A stretch of 64,000 nucleotides of DNA from Pseudomonadota bacterium (GTDB lineage: Bacteria; Pseudomonadota; Gammaproteobacteria; Burkholderiales; Thiobacillaceae): contig JAKQCX010000005.1 in the NCBI GenBank assembly GCA_029558905.1, positions 62,001 through 126,000 of the forward strand, given 5' to 3'. This document shows positions 55,531-62,481 of the stretch, piece after piece. Below the pieces are notes generated by a model, which did no database searches, was not told the origin of the DNA, and saw only the letters and a program-made list of their open reading frames with translations. Positions within the stretch are counted from its first letter, which is position 1. Each line of letters begins with the position of its first letter. The translations under genes were made by a program, and so were the position numbers.

Positions 55531-56376
55531 TCAGGACTCCGATATTTCCCGGAGAGCGATCTGCACAATACAATCGAGGTTCAGATTGTCGATGGATCGG
55601 CATTTGGACTCCGCGCGTTTGCACGCGTCGAGAACCGCCTGGGCGACATGCATTACGACCCGCCCATGGTTCGCCATTTCCCCATCGCCGACCTTATGGG
55701 TAACGACGTGGGTGGATGATGAATAGCCGCTTTCCGATTCCGCATTCCATACTCCGGCGACGAAGTCGGGATCGACAGCCACGCCATGGGAGATGATCGT
55801 GGCCAAGGTGGGCGAGCCACCGCTCTGCGGTACCTCGACGGCGCCTTCCGCCACATCGTCCATGTCGTAATCGAGCACGATGAGTTCCACCGGCATGTCG
55901 GACGACGCACCTTGGACCAGTCCGCCCTCGACACCGACCACGACGCAGGGTCGGGGCGGCTCAGGCATCCTGGTTGGATGGCCTTCCACCGCCATTCGTG
56001 CCAGTCGATATGCGGTTTCGACGAGCGATTGCTCATAGGCACTGGGCGTCGGACCGTTCTTGCCGCGCATCGACTCCTCCACCACCAGTAGACGGCAGGC
56101 CTCCATGGCATTCGCCGTGCGGCGTTGCTGGAGCACGCTGGCATCCGAAGTCGGCCAGGCGTCCACCGTGGCCACCACTTGGAAGTCCAGCGTTTCGCCT
56201 TCCTTCTCCTCATAGTCATCGAAGAGGAGGGGCATTTCCGGGGTGTCGTCCCATATCGTGCCGTCATCGAAGGCGGCCTGCGCCTTGGCGATGGCCTCTT
56301 CGTCGCTATCGGACGGGATGCCGACCTGTACCCGGTGGGCGTAATCGATGGTGTACTCGACGATGCGCAGGTTCAT
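55531..56376 (-). CDS. Unknown 281-residue protein of the ICE backbone
   Basis: 281 residues; the ATG overlaps the stop of the small upstream gene (ATGA). The N-terminus (LRIVEYTIDYAHRVQVGIPSDSDEEAIAKAQAAFDDGTIWDD) resembles a small alpha/beta domain; it continues with DTPEMPLLFDDYEEKEGETLDFQVVATVDAWP. A second part (PPRPCVVVGVEGGLVQGASSDMPVELIVLDYDMDD) is typical of short ICE proteins of unknown function. It ends with a Cys-containing helix (CKRAESKCRSIDNLNLDCIVQ). No signal peptide. The function is not known to me. Confidence 0.72.
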   Translation of the reverse strand: MNLRIVEYTIDYAHRVQVGIPSDSDEEAIAKAQAAFDDGTIWDDTPEMPLLFDDYEEKEGETLDFQVVATVDAWPTSDASVLQQRRTANAMEACRLLVVEESMRGKNGPTPSAYEQSLVETAYRLARMAVEGHPTRMPEPPRPCVVVGVEGGLVQGASSDMPVELIVLDYDMDDVAEGAVEVPQSGGSPTLATIISHGVAVDPDFVAGVWNAESESGYSSSTHVVTHKVGDGEMANHGRVVMHVAQAVLDACKRAESKCRSIDNLNLDCIVQIALREISES

Positions 56377-56609
56377 GACGTGCCCTCCTGTGCCAGTTCA
56401 AGCTCCTTGGCGCCAAACAGCGCGATGCGTTGTTTGGCGCGGCGCGTGGCTTCGAGCTGGACATACCAGTACCCGCCCGAGTCGCGGCCGAATGGGTTTT
56501 CACGGACGACGATGCCGATGCGGCCGGGATACTGAGGCCCGCCGAGGCGGTCTTGCTTGCGCTTGACCTTGACCCTGTCGCCGATGGCGATGGTTGATGA
56601 TTCACTCAT
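56373..56609 (-). CDS. Small KOW/SH3-like protein
   Basis: 78 residues from ATG 56609 (GGAG in leader L5). The sequence IAIGDRVKVKRKQDRLGGPQYPGRIGIVVRENPFGRDSGGYWYVQLEATRRAK has the basic, Gly-turn pattern of a KOW/SH3-like barrel, which often binds RNA or protein. It overlaps the 281-residue gene by 4 bp. Since it is short, basic and co-expressed with genes under structured leaders, RNA binding is an attractive but unproven idea. Confidence 0.65.
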   Translation of the reverse strand: MSESSTIAIGDRVKVKRKQDRLGGPQYPGRIGIVVRENPFGRDSGGYWYVQLEATRRAKQRIALFGAKELELAQEGTS

Positions 56610-56672
56610 GATGTTCTCCAAGAAAATGCGGAGGCACCCTGCCCCGGCAGGGCAAGGCGCCCCGCGGGGTGA
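56610..56672 (-). promoter_or_regulatory. Structured leader L5 of the KOW-like gene
   Basis: CTCC (56630-56633, RNA sense) can pair with the Shine-Dalgarno GGAG (56616-56619), the weakest of the set. Upstream stems are GCCC-TGCC-GGGC and the palindrome CCCCGCGGGG. Confidence 0.6.
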
Positions 56673-56683
56673 TGAAAAAACGC

Positions 56684-57298
56684 TTAGATCAGACCTCTTT
56701 CCGCCATGGAAAGAGTCTGGTTGCCGGCGACGATGAAATGATCCAGAACCTTGACGTCGACCAGGCTGAGCGCTGCTTTCAGCTGATCGGTCAGCCAGCG
56801 GTCGGCCTGGCTGGGCTCCATCGTTCCGGATGGATGGTTGTGGCAGAGGATGACGGCACAGGCGTTGTATTCCAGGGCGATCTTGATGACCTCCCTGGGG
56901 TAGACGCTGGTCTGAGTCAGCGTGCCGCGAAAGCACTCCCGCGAGGCGATCAGCCGGTTCTGCGCATCCAGAAACAACACGACGAAGGCTTCGTGAGGCA
57001 GGTGCGACAGCGAGGTGATCAGATGGCTGCGCACGGCCCCCGGAGAGGACAACGCATCCCGATGACGCAAGGCCTCGGCGAAGCCCCGCGTGACCAGCTC
57101 GCGAGACACGTCGAGGATCCGCCGGACACGGTTCCATCCATCCTCGGCAGCGGCTTCACAAACCCGATGATCCACCGCGGACAGGCTGAACAGCTGGTAC
57201 AGCGATCCCTGGTTTTCCTGCAGGAGATTCTCGGCGGCTTGGGTGCCGACCAGAACCCCCAGCAGATCAAGGTCCGACATTTGAGAGGAGAGAGGCAT
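56684..57298 (-). CDS. radC: RadC-family JAB/JAMM-domain protein
   Basis: 204 residues from ATG 57298 inside leader L6. The C-terminal domain carries the RadC JAMM motif: Glu103 (PHEAF), HNHPSG (153-158) and Asp166 (PSQAD), ending [19 protein letters not shown]. The N-terminal helical part is divergent from chromosomal RadC and lacks a clear HhH. RadC-like proteins are frequent on ICEs; a role in DNA repair, recombination or anti-restriction has been suggested. Its presence under the leader type described here fits the radC RNA motif literature. Confidence 0.9.
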   Translation of the reverse strand: MPLSSQMSDLDLLGVLVGTQAAENLLQENQGSLYQLFSLSAVDHRVCEAAAEDGWNRVRRILDVSRELVTRGFAEALRHRDALSSPGAVRSHLITSLSHLPHEAFVVLFLDAQNRLIASRECFRGTLTQTSVYPREVIKIALEYNACAVILCHNHPSGTMEPSQADRWLTDQLKAALSLVDVKVLDHFIVAGNQTLSMAERGLI

Positions 57299-57365
57299 GA
57301 TGGTCTCCGATGAGGTGGAGACACCTTGCCCCCGAGCGGGAACCGTGTCCCCGCGTGGGTTGAAG
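57299..57365 (-). promoter_or_regulatory. Structured leader L6 of radC
   Basis: GTCTCC (57317-57322, RNA sense) pairs perfectly with Shine-Dalgarno GGAGAC (57303-57308). Upstream: CCC-GCTC-GGG and CCC-ACGC-GGG stems. Confidence 0.72.
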
Positions 57366-57408
57366 GAAATATTTCGAAAGTACAGAGAGGCTTGACTCGG
57401 ACGGACGC

Positions 57409-57588
57409 TCAGGCAGGTGTCCAATTGCCGTCGACCAAGGCTCTTGCGGCGTCCAAATAGGTCGGATAAACCTCTTCGGATACCCGGCAGTAGCACTGCA
57501 AGTCCTCGTCGTCGGCATAACCGGCAATGAAAAAGCCTCTTCCGGGGGCGTAACTGATGATCAGCTCCGGTAGCGTTTCAATATCCAT
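57409..57588 (-). CDS. 59-residue protein, short paralogue of 57994-58209
   Basis: 59 residues from ATG 57588 (CAGGAG upstream). Sequence: acidic N-terminus ([20 protein letters not shown]), then [27 protein letters not shown]. The segment [21 protein letters not shown] matches SEEYFPSLEAAEAALESGNWT of the 71-residue protein encoded 400 bp upstream, so the two are paralogues of a small ICE family. No function known to me. Probably cotranscribed with the 29-residue micropeptide. Confidence 0.65.
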   Translation of the reverse strand: MDIETLPELIISYAPGRGFFIAGYADDEDLQCYCRVSEEVYPTYLDAARALVDGNWTPA

Positions 57589-57647
57589 CTCGGTCTCCTG
57601 GGTGCAAAGGTGCGGCAAGCGAAATGCCTGCTCTTTCGGGGGAGTGG

Positions 57648-57737
57648 TCAAATCCAACCGGCCCGATACAACACCGGCCGAATCAAGCTGAAATACAGGG
57701 TGAGCCCGAAGGCCGCGCACAAGGTGAAAGCGAACAT
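57648..57737 (-). CDS. 29-residue single-helix membrane micropeptide
   Basis: ATG 57737 is preceded by AGGAGG at 8 bp and the open frame ends at TGA 57648. The product is MFAFTLCAAFGLTLYFSLIR followed by nine residues ending RAGWI: one hydrophobic helix with a basic end. It is too short for usual gene callers but has an excellent start region and the complete 256-nt leader module. Membrane micropeptides of this kind can regulate transporters or act as toxins; nothing in the sequence decides. Confidence 0.6.
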   Translation of the reverse strand: MFAFTLCAAFGLTLYFSLIRPVLYRAGWI

Positions 57738-57993
57738 GGTGGATCCTCCTGGAAAGCGGAAACACCATGCCCCTGGCGGGGAACGGAATCCCCGCGTGGG
57801 TTGAGATGAAGTCCCGGACCTTGCGGCCGTGCTCGTTTCAGGGACTGACGAGCGGCGATCCTTGACGGGGATCGGGCGGGCGGAAACCGTCTGCCGGCGG
57901 TGGAACAAGGACAAGCCAAGCTGGCCTTTCTTCAGGGCGGTCCCTCAAGAAAAGCCCCTGGGTGGAGGCGTGGCATCCACCCAGGGCGAGGCT
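57738..57993 (-). ncRNA. Long structured leader module, copy B (includes leader L7)
   Basis: 256 nt, nearly identical to copy A for about 100 nt (57805-57905). Paired changes relative to A: GCTCG/CGAGC in place of GTTCG/CGAAC around the same loop TTTCAGGGACTGA. Other elements: GGCGGA/TCTGCC (57879-57895), a near-15-bp hairpin (about 57922-57954), and CCCTGGGTGGA/TCCACCCAGGG toward the upstream gene. Near the ATG, TTTCC can pair with GGAGG. Confidence 0.68.
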
Positions 57994-58209
57994 TCAGATT
58001 TCGTACTCAAGCTGAGTCCAATTCCCCGATTCGAGCGCCGCCTCGGCGGCTTCGAGGCTGGGGAAATATTCTTCCGACTCGCGGCTGTAGGGCCCGTCTT
58101 GGGGATGGACGGTGCCGATGAAATAGCCCGTCTCGCTCCGGCAAACCTGGAGGGGCAGGGCGACGTTGAAACACAGTTTGGCCAGATGGCCGATCTTTTC
58201 GGGTGACAT
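57994..58209 (-). CDS. 71-residue protein, paralogue of 57409-57588
   Basis: 71 residues from ATG 58209 (AAGGGAG upstream). Begins MSPEKIGHLAKLCFNVALPL, then VCRSETGYFIGTVHPQDGPYSRESEEYFPSLEAAEAALESGNWTQLEYEI. A small alpha/beta-type protein with two cysteines, no signal peptide. Its C-terminal half resembles the 59-residue protein nearby. No recognised function. It has no SD-hairpin leader of the common type. Confidence 0.65.
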   Translation of the reverse strand: MSPEKIGHLAKLCFNVALPLQVCRSETGYFIGTVHPQDGPYSRESEEYFPSLEAAEAALESGNWTQLEYEI

Positions 58210-58598
58210 GCTTACTCCCTTCTATTCTCTTGATTGGAACTGGGTTCCGGTTGCAATTATGCCGCGCGCCTGTCGGTGCGTACTGTTTCAGTGGCGCCAG
58301 TACATTTCGGGTGGCCACGAGGGCCGGAGAAACTCGGCATCCGCCAGCCGGCTCACCGGAACCGGCTTGCGGATGCCCTGGGGGCGGGATGCAACGGAGT
58401 GGGGCGCTGAGATCGTGCCTCCAAGCGGCCACGGAACAGGCGCCGCCGCGTCCGGCAAGGGAGGCCTGGACGCGCAGTTAAGGGATGCGGTTCGGGACAA
58501 CCGCCAACCAGGCTGCAATCGCCGCTCTTCGGGCTCACCCCGGAGGCCTCGTTCAGGCCGCCTGGGTGAACCCGCCTGAGCGGGTTCGAAGGTTGAGA
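58210..58598. other. 389-bp gap holding a hairpin and no clear gene
   Basis: GAACCCGC/GCGGGTTC with loop CTGA (58568-58587) is a strong stem just after the DUF3275 stop and may terminate its transcript. A minus-strand reading frame of about 110 codons crosses the rest but lacks a start region and family match. Its last codons (FLRPSWPPEMYWRH) look protein-like, so a degraded gene is possible. The 58.2 kb end holds the ribosome-binding site of the 71-residue gene. Confidence 0.5.
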
Positions 58599-59141
58599 TT
58601 ACGCAGCAGGCAGTTCCCACATTTGCGTGCTGGCATCGAACCGGTAGCCATGCCCCTTGAGGGCATCGCGTTGAGCCCGGAACAGGCCGCGATCCACGGT
58701 GGGATCGAGCTTGACGGCTTTGCCGGCTTCGATGAGACCATGGGTCTCGGCATCGAACAACGAGGTCTCGGTCGGCGCCGCCAGTAGCTCGTCGGAAACG
58801 GGCGTAGCGGCAGTTTCCTGCACCGGGCGATTCTCGTTCGCCGGATCGGGTTCGACCGACTCCGGCAACGTCTCGGTGTCAGGCGTTTCGGGTTCGCTCT
58901 CGACATGAATCGCCGACAGTCTGGCCCGCACCTCGACCCAGACCTTCCCGCGCCAGGTGTAGCTGGATGGGAAAATCTCCTCGATGACGAACGTCCCGTC
59001 GTAATCGCCGGGGCTGTACTGGTCGAGAATCGCGTCCTTGACCTTGAAGGTGCCCACGCTGGTGGACAGGTCGCCGACGCAGAAAGAACCCTTGCTGCCG
59101 TTGACCGCTTTGATGCTGAGTGTTCCGGTGATGCTGATCAT
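58599..59141 (-). CDS. DUF3275-type ICE protein
   Basis: 180 residues from ATG 59141 (GGAGG in leader L8). N-terminal beta-rich domain MISITGTLSIKAVNGSKGSF, LSTSVGTFKVKDAILDQY and GDYDGTFVIEEIFPSSY; acidic linker (about residues 85-125); C-terminal block AVKLDPTVDRGLFRAQRDAL followed by YRFDASTQMWEL. I recognise this as the DUF3275 pattern, frequent on integrative elements of the SPI-7/PFGI-1 type. Function unknown; the beta domain could bind DNA or protein. Confidence 0.85.
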   Translation of the reverse strand: MISITGTLSIKAVNGSKGSFCVGDLSTSVGTFKVKDAILDQYSPGDYDGTFVIEEIFPSSYTWRGKVWVEVRARLSAIHVESEPETPDTETLPESVEPDPANENRPVQETAATPVSDELLAAPTETSLFDAETHGLIEAGKAVKLDPTVDRGLFRAQRDALKGHGYRFDASTQMWELPAA

Positions 59142-59225
59142 GATGTGCCTCCAGGATGAAAAATGAAGCCCAGCCGGAAGGCGCCACTCCCCTTGGGGAG
59201 CGGACGCACTCCCGGTAGGGATGGG
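59142..59225 (-). promoter_or_regulatory. Structured leader L8 of the DUF3275 gene
   Basis: GCCTTCC (59176-59182, RNA sense) pairs with Shine-Dalgarno GGAGGC (59147-59152) with one bulge. Upstream: CTCCCC-AA-GGGGAG and CCC-TAC-GGG stems. Confidence 0.62.
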
Positions 59226-59293
59226 TAAAACACGAAGCCAAGCGGAGAAATCCGAATGGCGGGTAGGGCAGGGTGCTGCGAGCTCGCCTGGGA

Positions 59294-59728
59294 TCAGGCG
59301 GCAAACCGCATTTCAGCGAAATCGACGGGCATGCCGTCGATCTTCGCGGAAGCGATCTTGAGCAACCTTCCCTTGATTGAAACACCGGTCTGGCCCTGCT
59401 TGGGACCGGACTGGTAAACGAAGGACTCGGGATAGATGTCACCCAAACGGAAGGCAACCGTCACCTTCTGGTTGGCGTTGACCGCGCTCTTGAGGAATTT
59501 GACCCTCTCAAGCGCCTCGGCGCCTTCGATCTTGACATCGAAGTAGGTGGTCTCGGGTGCGTCGATCGAGCCATGCAGTGCGGCGATGGAACAAGCCCAG
59601 AACGAGCCTTTCTTCACCTTCACTTCACGGACGCGATTCAGATACCCGATCCCGTTCACATGCAGATCGAGATGCGTCTTCGGCTTCTCGGCGGCAGCGG
59701 CGGTGGTTTCAGCAGCGGTGGTGTTCAT
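59294..59728 (-). CDS. STY4534-type (DUF3577) ICE replication-associated protein
   Basis: 144 residues from ATG 59728. After an Ala/Thr-rich start, the family pattern follows: HLDLHVNGIGYLNRVREVKV, FWACSIAALHGSID, YFDVKIEGAEALERVKFL and VTVAFRLGDIYPESFVYQSG. I recognise STY4534/DUF3577 proteins of SPI-7-like integrative elements, linked to element replication. It is probably the first gene of the minus-strand backbone operon, next to the 600-bp divergent region. Leader L9 precedes it. Confidence 0.87.
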   Translation of the reverse strand: MNTTAAETTAAAAEKPKTHLDLHVNGIGYLNRVREVKVKKGSFWACSIAALHGSIDAPETTYFDVKIEGAEALERVKFLKSAVNANQKVTVAFRLGDIYPESFVYQSGPKQGQTGVSIKGRLLKIASAKIDGMPVDFAEMRFAA

Positions 59729-59850
59729 AGCGATCTCCTTGATGAAAAAACAAAGGGAGACCACTACCCGCGAGGGGAGTAAGCCTCCCCAGTGGGATGT
59801 GGGTCTTGCGACCCGTTGAAACCGGTTGCCCGGCGGTGGTTGAAATGGTT
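59729..59850 (-). promoter_or_regulatory. Structured leader L9 of the STY4534-type gene
   Basis: GGTCTCC (59756-59762, RNA sense) pairs with Shine-Dalgarno GGAGATC (59732-59738) with one G-U pair. Upstream: CCC-TCGC-GGG and GGGGAG/CTCCCC stems, then GGGTC-GCAA-GACCC with a GNRA loop and the CCACCGCC block shared with the long modules. Confidence 0.68.
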
Positions 59851-60334
59851 TTCCGAAGCGGTGATGACTTCCCCGATCCTATTCAGCGAAATTTCCGCCT
59901 GCGGATGTGGAGGCCAGGAGTGTCGTGCTATCGGAATGAGCCCCCATCAGGGGATGGAGGTGACCTGTTGGGATGCAATCCCGCGCGGTCAAAGAAGGGA
60001 TGTGGCCTCGGCTCTTGCGAGCGTCGCGGTGTCAGAGGCTGACCGCGATCAGGGGACTGGAATGACGCACCAGAAGACGAATCGCGTTACATGCGATTAG
60101 GCGAGCCCGGAGGCCAGAAGGTGCAAAATAGTCGAACAGAAGTGGTGTTGCATGTCAAGGGCTTCAACGGGAACGGCAGCATACGCGCGAGAAAGTCCAG
60201 ATCATCCGACAGACCATGAGGCTCAACTATTGAGCATGGGGTCGAGTAGCATTACAAAAAATTCAAGAAAGGAGTGTGGGGAGTGTTCAGTGAATCCGAT
60301 AGCCAAGTAGTGCGCAGGTCGCGAAGGTAGTTTC
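59851..60334. other. Divergent intergenic region between the ICE-backbone operon and the SMC-like operon
   Basis: No gene is supported. Start signals for both directions must lie here. For the plus-strand operon a weak promoter can be read as TTGAGC (60230-60235), 17 bp, TACAAA (60253-60258). The region is less GC-rich than average toward 60.3 kb. Confidence 0.45.
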
Positions 60335-61702
60335 ATGGAATGGGTCACATTAATCGCCTCAACCTTGAGGTTGATTGACCTCCACGACAGCGATCGCGCA
60401 TACGGTAGCCCTCCGCATTTCACGCGCGAGTCGCGGACTGGGCATGCTGATGGGGTATATCTCGACATTGCTTTCCAGGTCATCCATCGGCTCAAGCTAC
60501 TCGATCAAAGTGCTAATCAGGATTACTTGCCGCTCTCCACTATCCTGTACGCAATCCAGGATGACATACCAGAGGTTGCCGGCGAAGCGGATGTGCAATA
60601 TGTCCTCAATGTTTTGCGGCGGCCGGCGGAGTTTTTCTACCTCACGAGTGTTGCCGGCACTTCTTCGAAGGCATGCCACTCAGAGAAGCGCGAGACAGCG
60701 CTCATCGAGAAGACCGACTTCGCTGACGAATACAGGCTTTCCGCCTCCGGAAGGATGTTGCTATCCCTGGCGAATGCCGCCCGAGATGCCACCTATATCC
60801 GAGGGGATGCATACAACCTTCTGCACGCTATTGAGTTCAACGACTTCCCGAAAATTCTCACGTTCTCGGATGGCATCGTTGCCCAACTCCGAAATGAGAT
60901 TCTGGAAATACGTTCAGCCCTGGAACGTGTCGGGCGAACTGAAAGCATCGACAAATACCTGGATCGCCTCGACCAGTACCGAAAGGTCGTTGAGGATACC
61001 ATCGACATCGCCCGGCAAGCCGAAGCAAAACTGGAAAACGCTGAGACGCTGGAAGCCTTCGAGCAGTGGCAGGATTCTTCCGGCGTCGACATCACCTTCG
61101 AGCACCTGCACCACAAGATCAACCATGTCCGCCAGGTTCTGCTGATCTTCAACAGGCTCCTCTCCGAATTGGTGAGTATGTCCTTGCAAGGGGCTCGCTC
61201 GGCCGTCCCGCCACCTTCGTTTATCGACGCCGCCTCTCACTTTGTGAGCCACCCTCTCACGTCCCAGCAGAGCGATTTCTTGCTCGCCCAGTGGGGTGCT
61301 ACGAGCTTGGCCACGCCATTTCATTCGGTGCTCGATGGCCTCGGCGCGGTGAAGCTGCGCACGAAGGCTGAGCAGCCGGCACCCCTGACGTTTGCAGAAG
61401 AGGAAGTGGAGCCGGTCTCCCAACTTGGCAAGGCGCGGTTCCTGGAGCGATATGGCCAAGACATCGCCGCCGCACTCGCAACGGGCCCCTTGTGCCTGTC
61501 CGAAGCGATTGAGCGCGGCTGGTTCCTGGTGGATCAGGAAATGATGCTGGGCGACCTTGTGGGCGTATTCGCTGCGCCAAGCAGTATCCCCGTCGCCGGC
61601 AGGATCATGATCGGCGTAGGCACTTCACTCGACACGAAGAGCGTAGGCCTGGACGAATTCCTGTTTACAGACATTGAGATCACCGTAGTGGAGGTAGCGT
61701 GA
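60335..61702 (+). CDS. Kleisin-like MksF/JetA-type subunit of an SMC system
   Basis: 455 residues from an ATG with GAAGGT upstream. The N-terminal part looks like a winged helix (DIAFQVIHRLKLLDQSANQDYL; EYRLSASGRMLLSLANAARDA), the middle is helical/coiled (EIRSALERVGRTESIDKYLDRLDQYRKVVEDT), and the C-terminal part is a second compact domain. This order and size fit MukF/MksF or Wadjet JetA (DUF3375-like, about 450-500 residues), the kleisin bridging the ATPase heads. First of three coupled genes in the order JetA-JetB-JetC. Assignment rests on operon structure and pattern. Confidence 0.6.
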   Translation: MEWVTLIASTLRLIDLHDSDRAYGSPPHFTRESRTGHADGVYLDIAFQVIHRLKLLDQSANQDYLPLSTILYAIQDDIPEVAGEADVQYVLNVLRRPAEFFYLTSVAGTSSKACHSEKRETALIEKTDFADEYRLSASGRMLLSLANAARDATYIRGDAYNLLHAIEFNDFPKILTFSDGIVAQLRNEILEIRSALERVGRTESIDKYLDRLDQYRKVVEDTIDIARQAEAKLENAETLEAFEQWQDSSGVDITFEHLHHKINHVRQVLLIFNRLLSELVSMSLQGARSAVPPPSFIDAASHFVSHPLTSQQSDFLLAQWGATSLATPFHSVLDGLGAVKLRTKAEQPAPLTFAEEEVEPVSQLGKARFLERYGQDIAAALATGPLCLSEAIERGWFLVDQEMMLGDLVGVFAAPSSIPVAGRIMIGVGTSLDTKSVGLDEFLFTDIEITVVEVA

Positions 61703-62481
61703 ATAATTCCGAGATGGGGCGAGTCCACGCCTGGTTGCTGCGCCACCGCATTGTCGAGAGCCGATCCGAGCGACGCTCTGTGGGCAAGGAGGAGCGCGAG
61801 ATCGCAGGCCTTCTCCTCAACGCCGACTATGCCGTGCGCCGCCAGTTCGAGGAAATCCTCGATGGCCAGGGCCTGCAACTGGTCACACTCACGTCCCTTG
61901 ACGCGAAGGGCGTCGCCTCTGGCGCCACGGTGTTCATGCTGGCCAGGAAACCTGATTCCGCCGCTCCCTTCTGGGGAACGGAACGGCTTGTGATCCGGAT
62001 GATGCAGTCCAAGGGCATCAACACCGAGACCGAGGCGAGGACTTGGTTCACCCAACTCTGGTTCCTGCTCTTGGATCTCCTGTACACCCGCAAGAACCGA
62101 AGCCCCAATGCAATGCAGGACTGGGTGGACACCTCCTTCATCAAGGAGGTCTTCATCGATTCGGTCAAGGATTACTTGAATGACCAGGTCAGGAAAATAG
62201 ACCCATCAACCCTGGAAACCGACCGCGTCTACAGGATACTGACCGGGCTGAAGGAAGGCGGGATCGCCATGGCCTGCAATGCCTTCCTGGAGTTAATGGT
62301 CGATGCCGGCCTCCTTGAGGAAGTCGGCGAGGAAACCTATCGGCAGAGCCTGCTGTTCGCCTACGAGATGAAGAACAATTTCGACAGGCAACTCAAACCC
62401 CTGCTGCCTGCGCAAGATCCGTTCGGCGCCGCGACTGAGATCCTGGTCGAGCGTACCGATGAAGATACGGAGGTCGACTGA
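61699..62481 (+). CDS. MksE/JetB-like (DUF4194-type) subunit
   Basis: 260 residues from a GTG overlapping the previous stop (GTGA). A helical and winged-helix-type protein: VRRQFEEILDGQGLQLVTLTSLD, then RLVIRMMQSKGINTETEART and RVYRILTGLKEGGIAMACNAFLELMVDAGLLEE. It has the size and position of MukE/MksE/JetB, which binds the kleisin. Its stop overlaps the ATG of the ATPase gene by 1 bp. A DUF4194 match is expected but cannot be tested here. Confidence 0.58.
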   Translation: MNNSEMGRVHAWLLRHRIVESRSERRSVGKEEREIAGLLLNADYAVRRQFEEILDGQGLQLVTLTSLDAKGVASGATVFMLARKPDSAAPFWGTERLVIRMMQSKGINTETEARTWFTQLWFLLLDLLYTRKNRSPNAMQDWVDTSFIKEVFIDSVKDYLNDQVRKIDPSTLETDRVYRILTGLKEGGIAMACNAFLELMVDAGLLEEVGEETYRQSLLFAYEMKNNFDRQLKPLLPAQDPFGAATEILVERTDEDTEVD

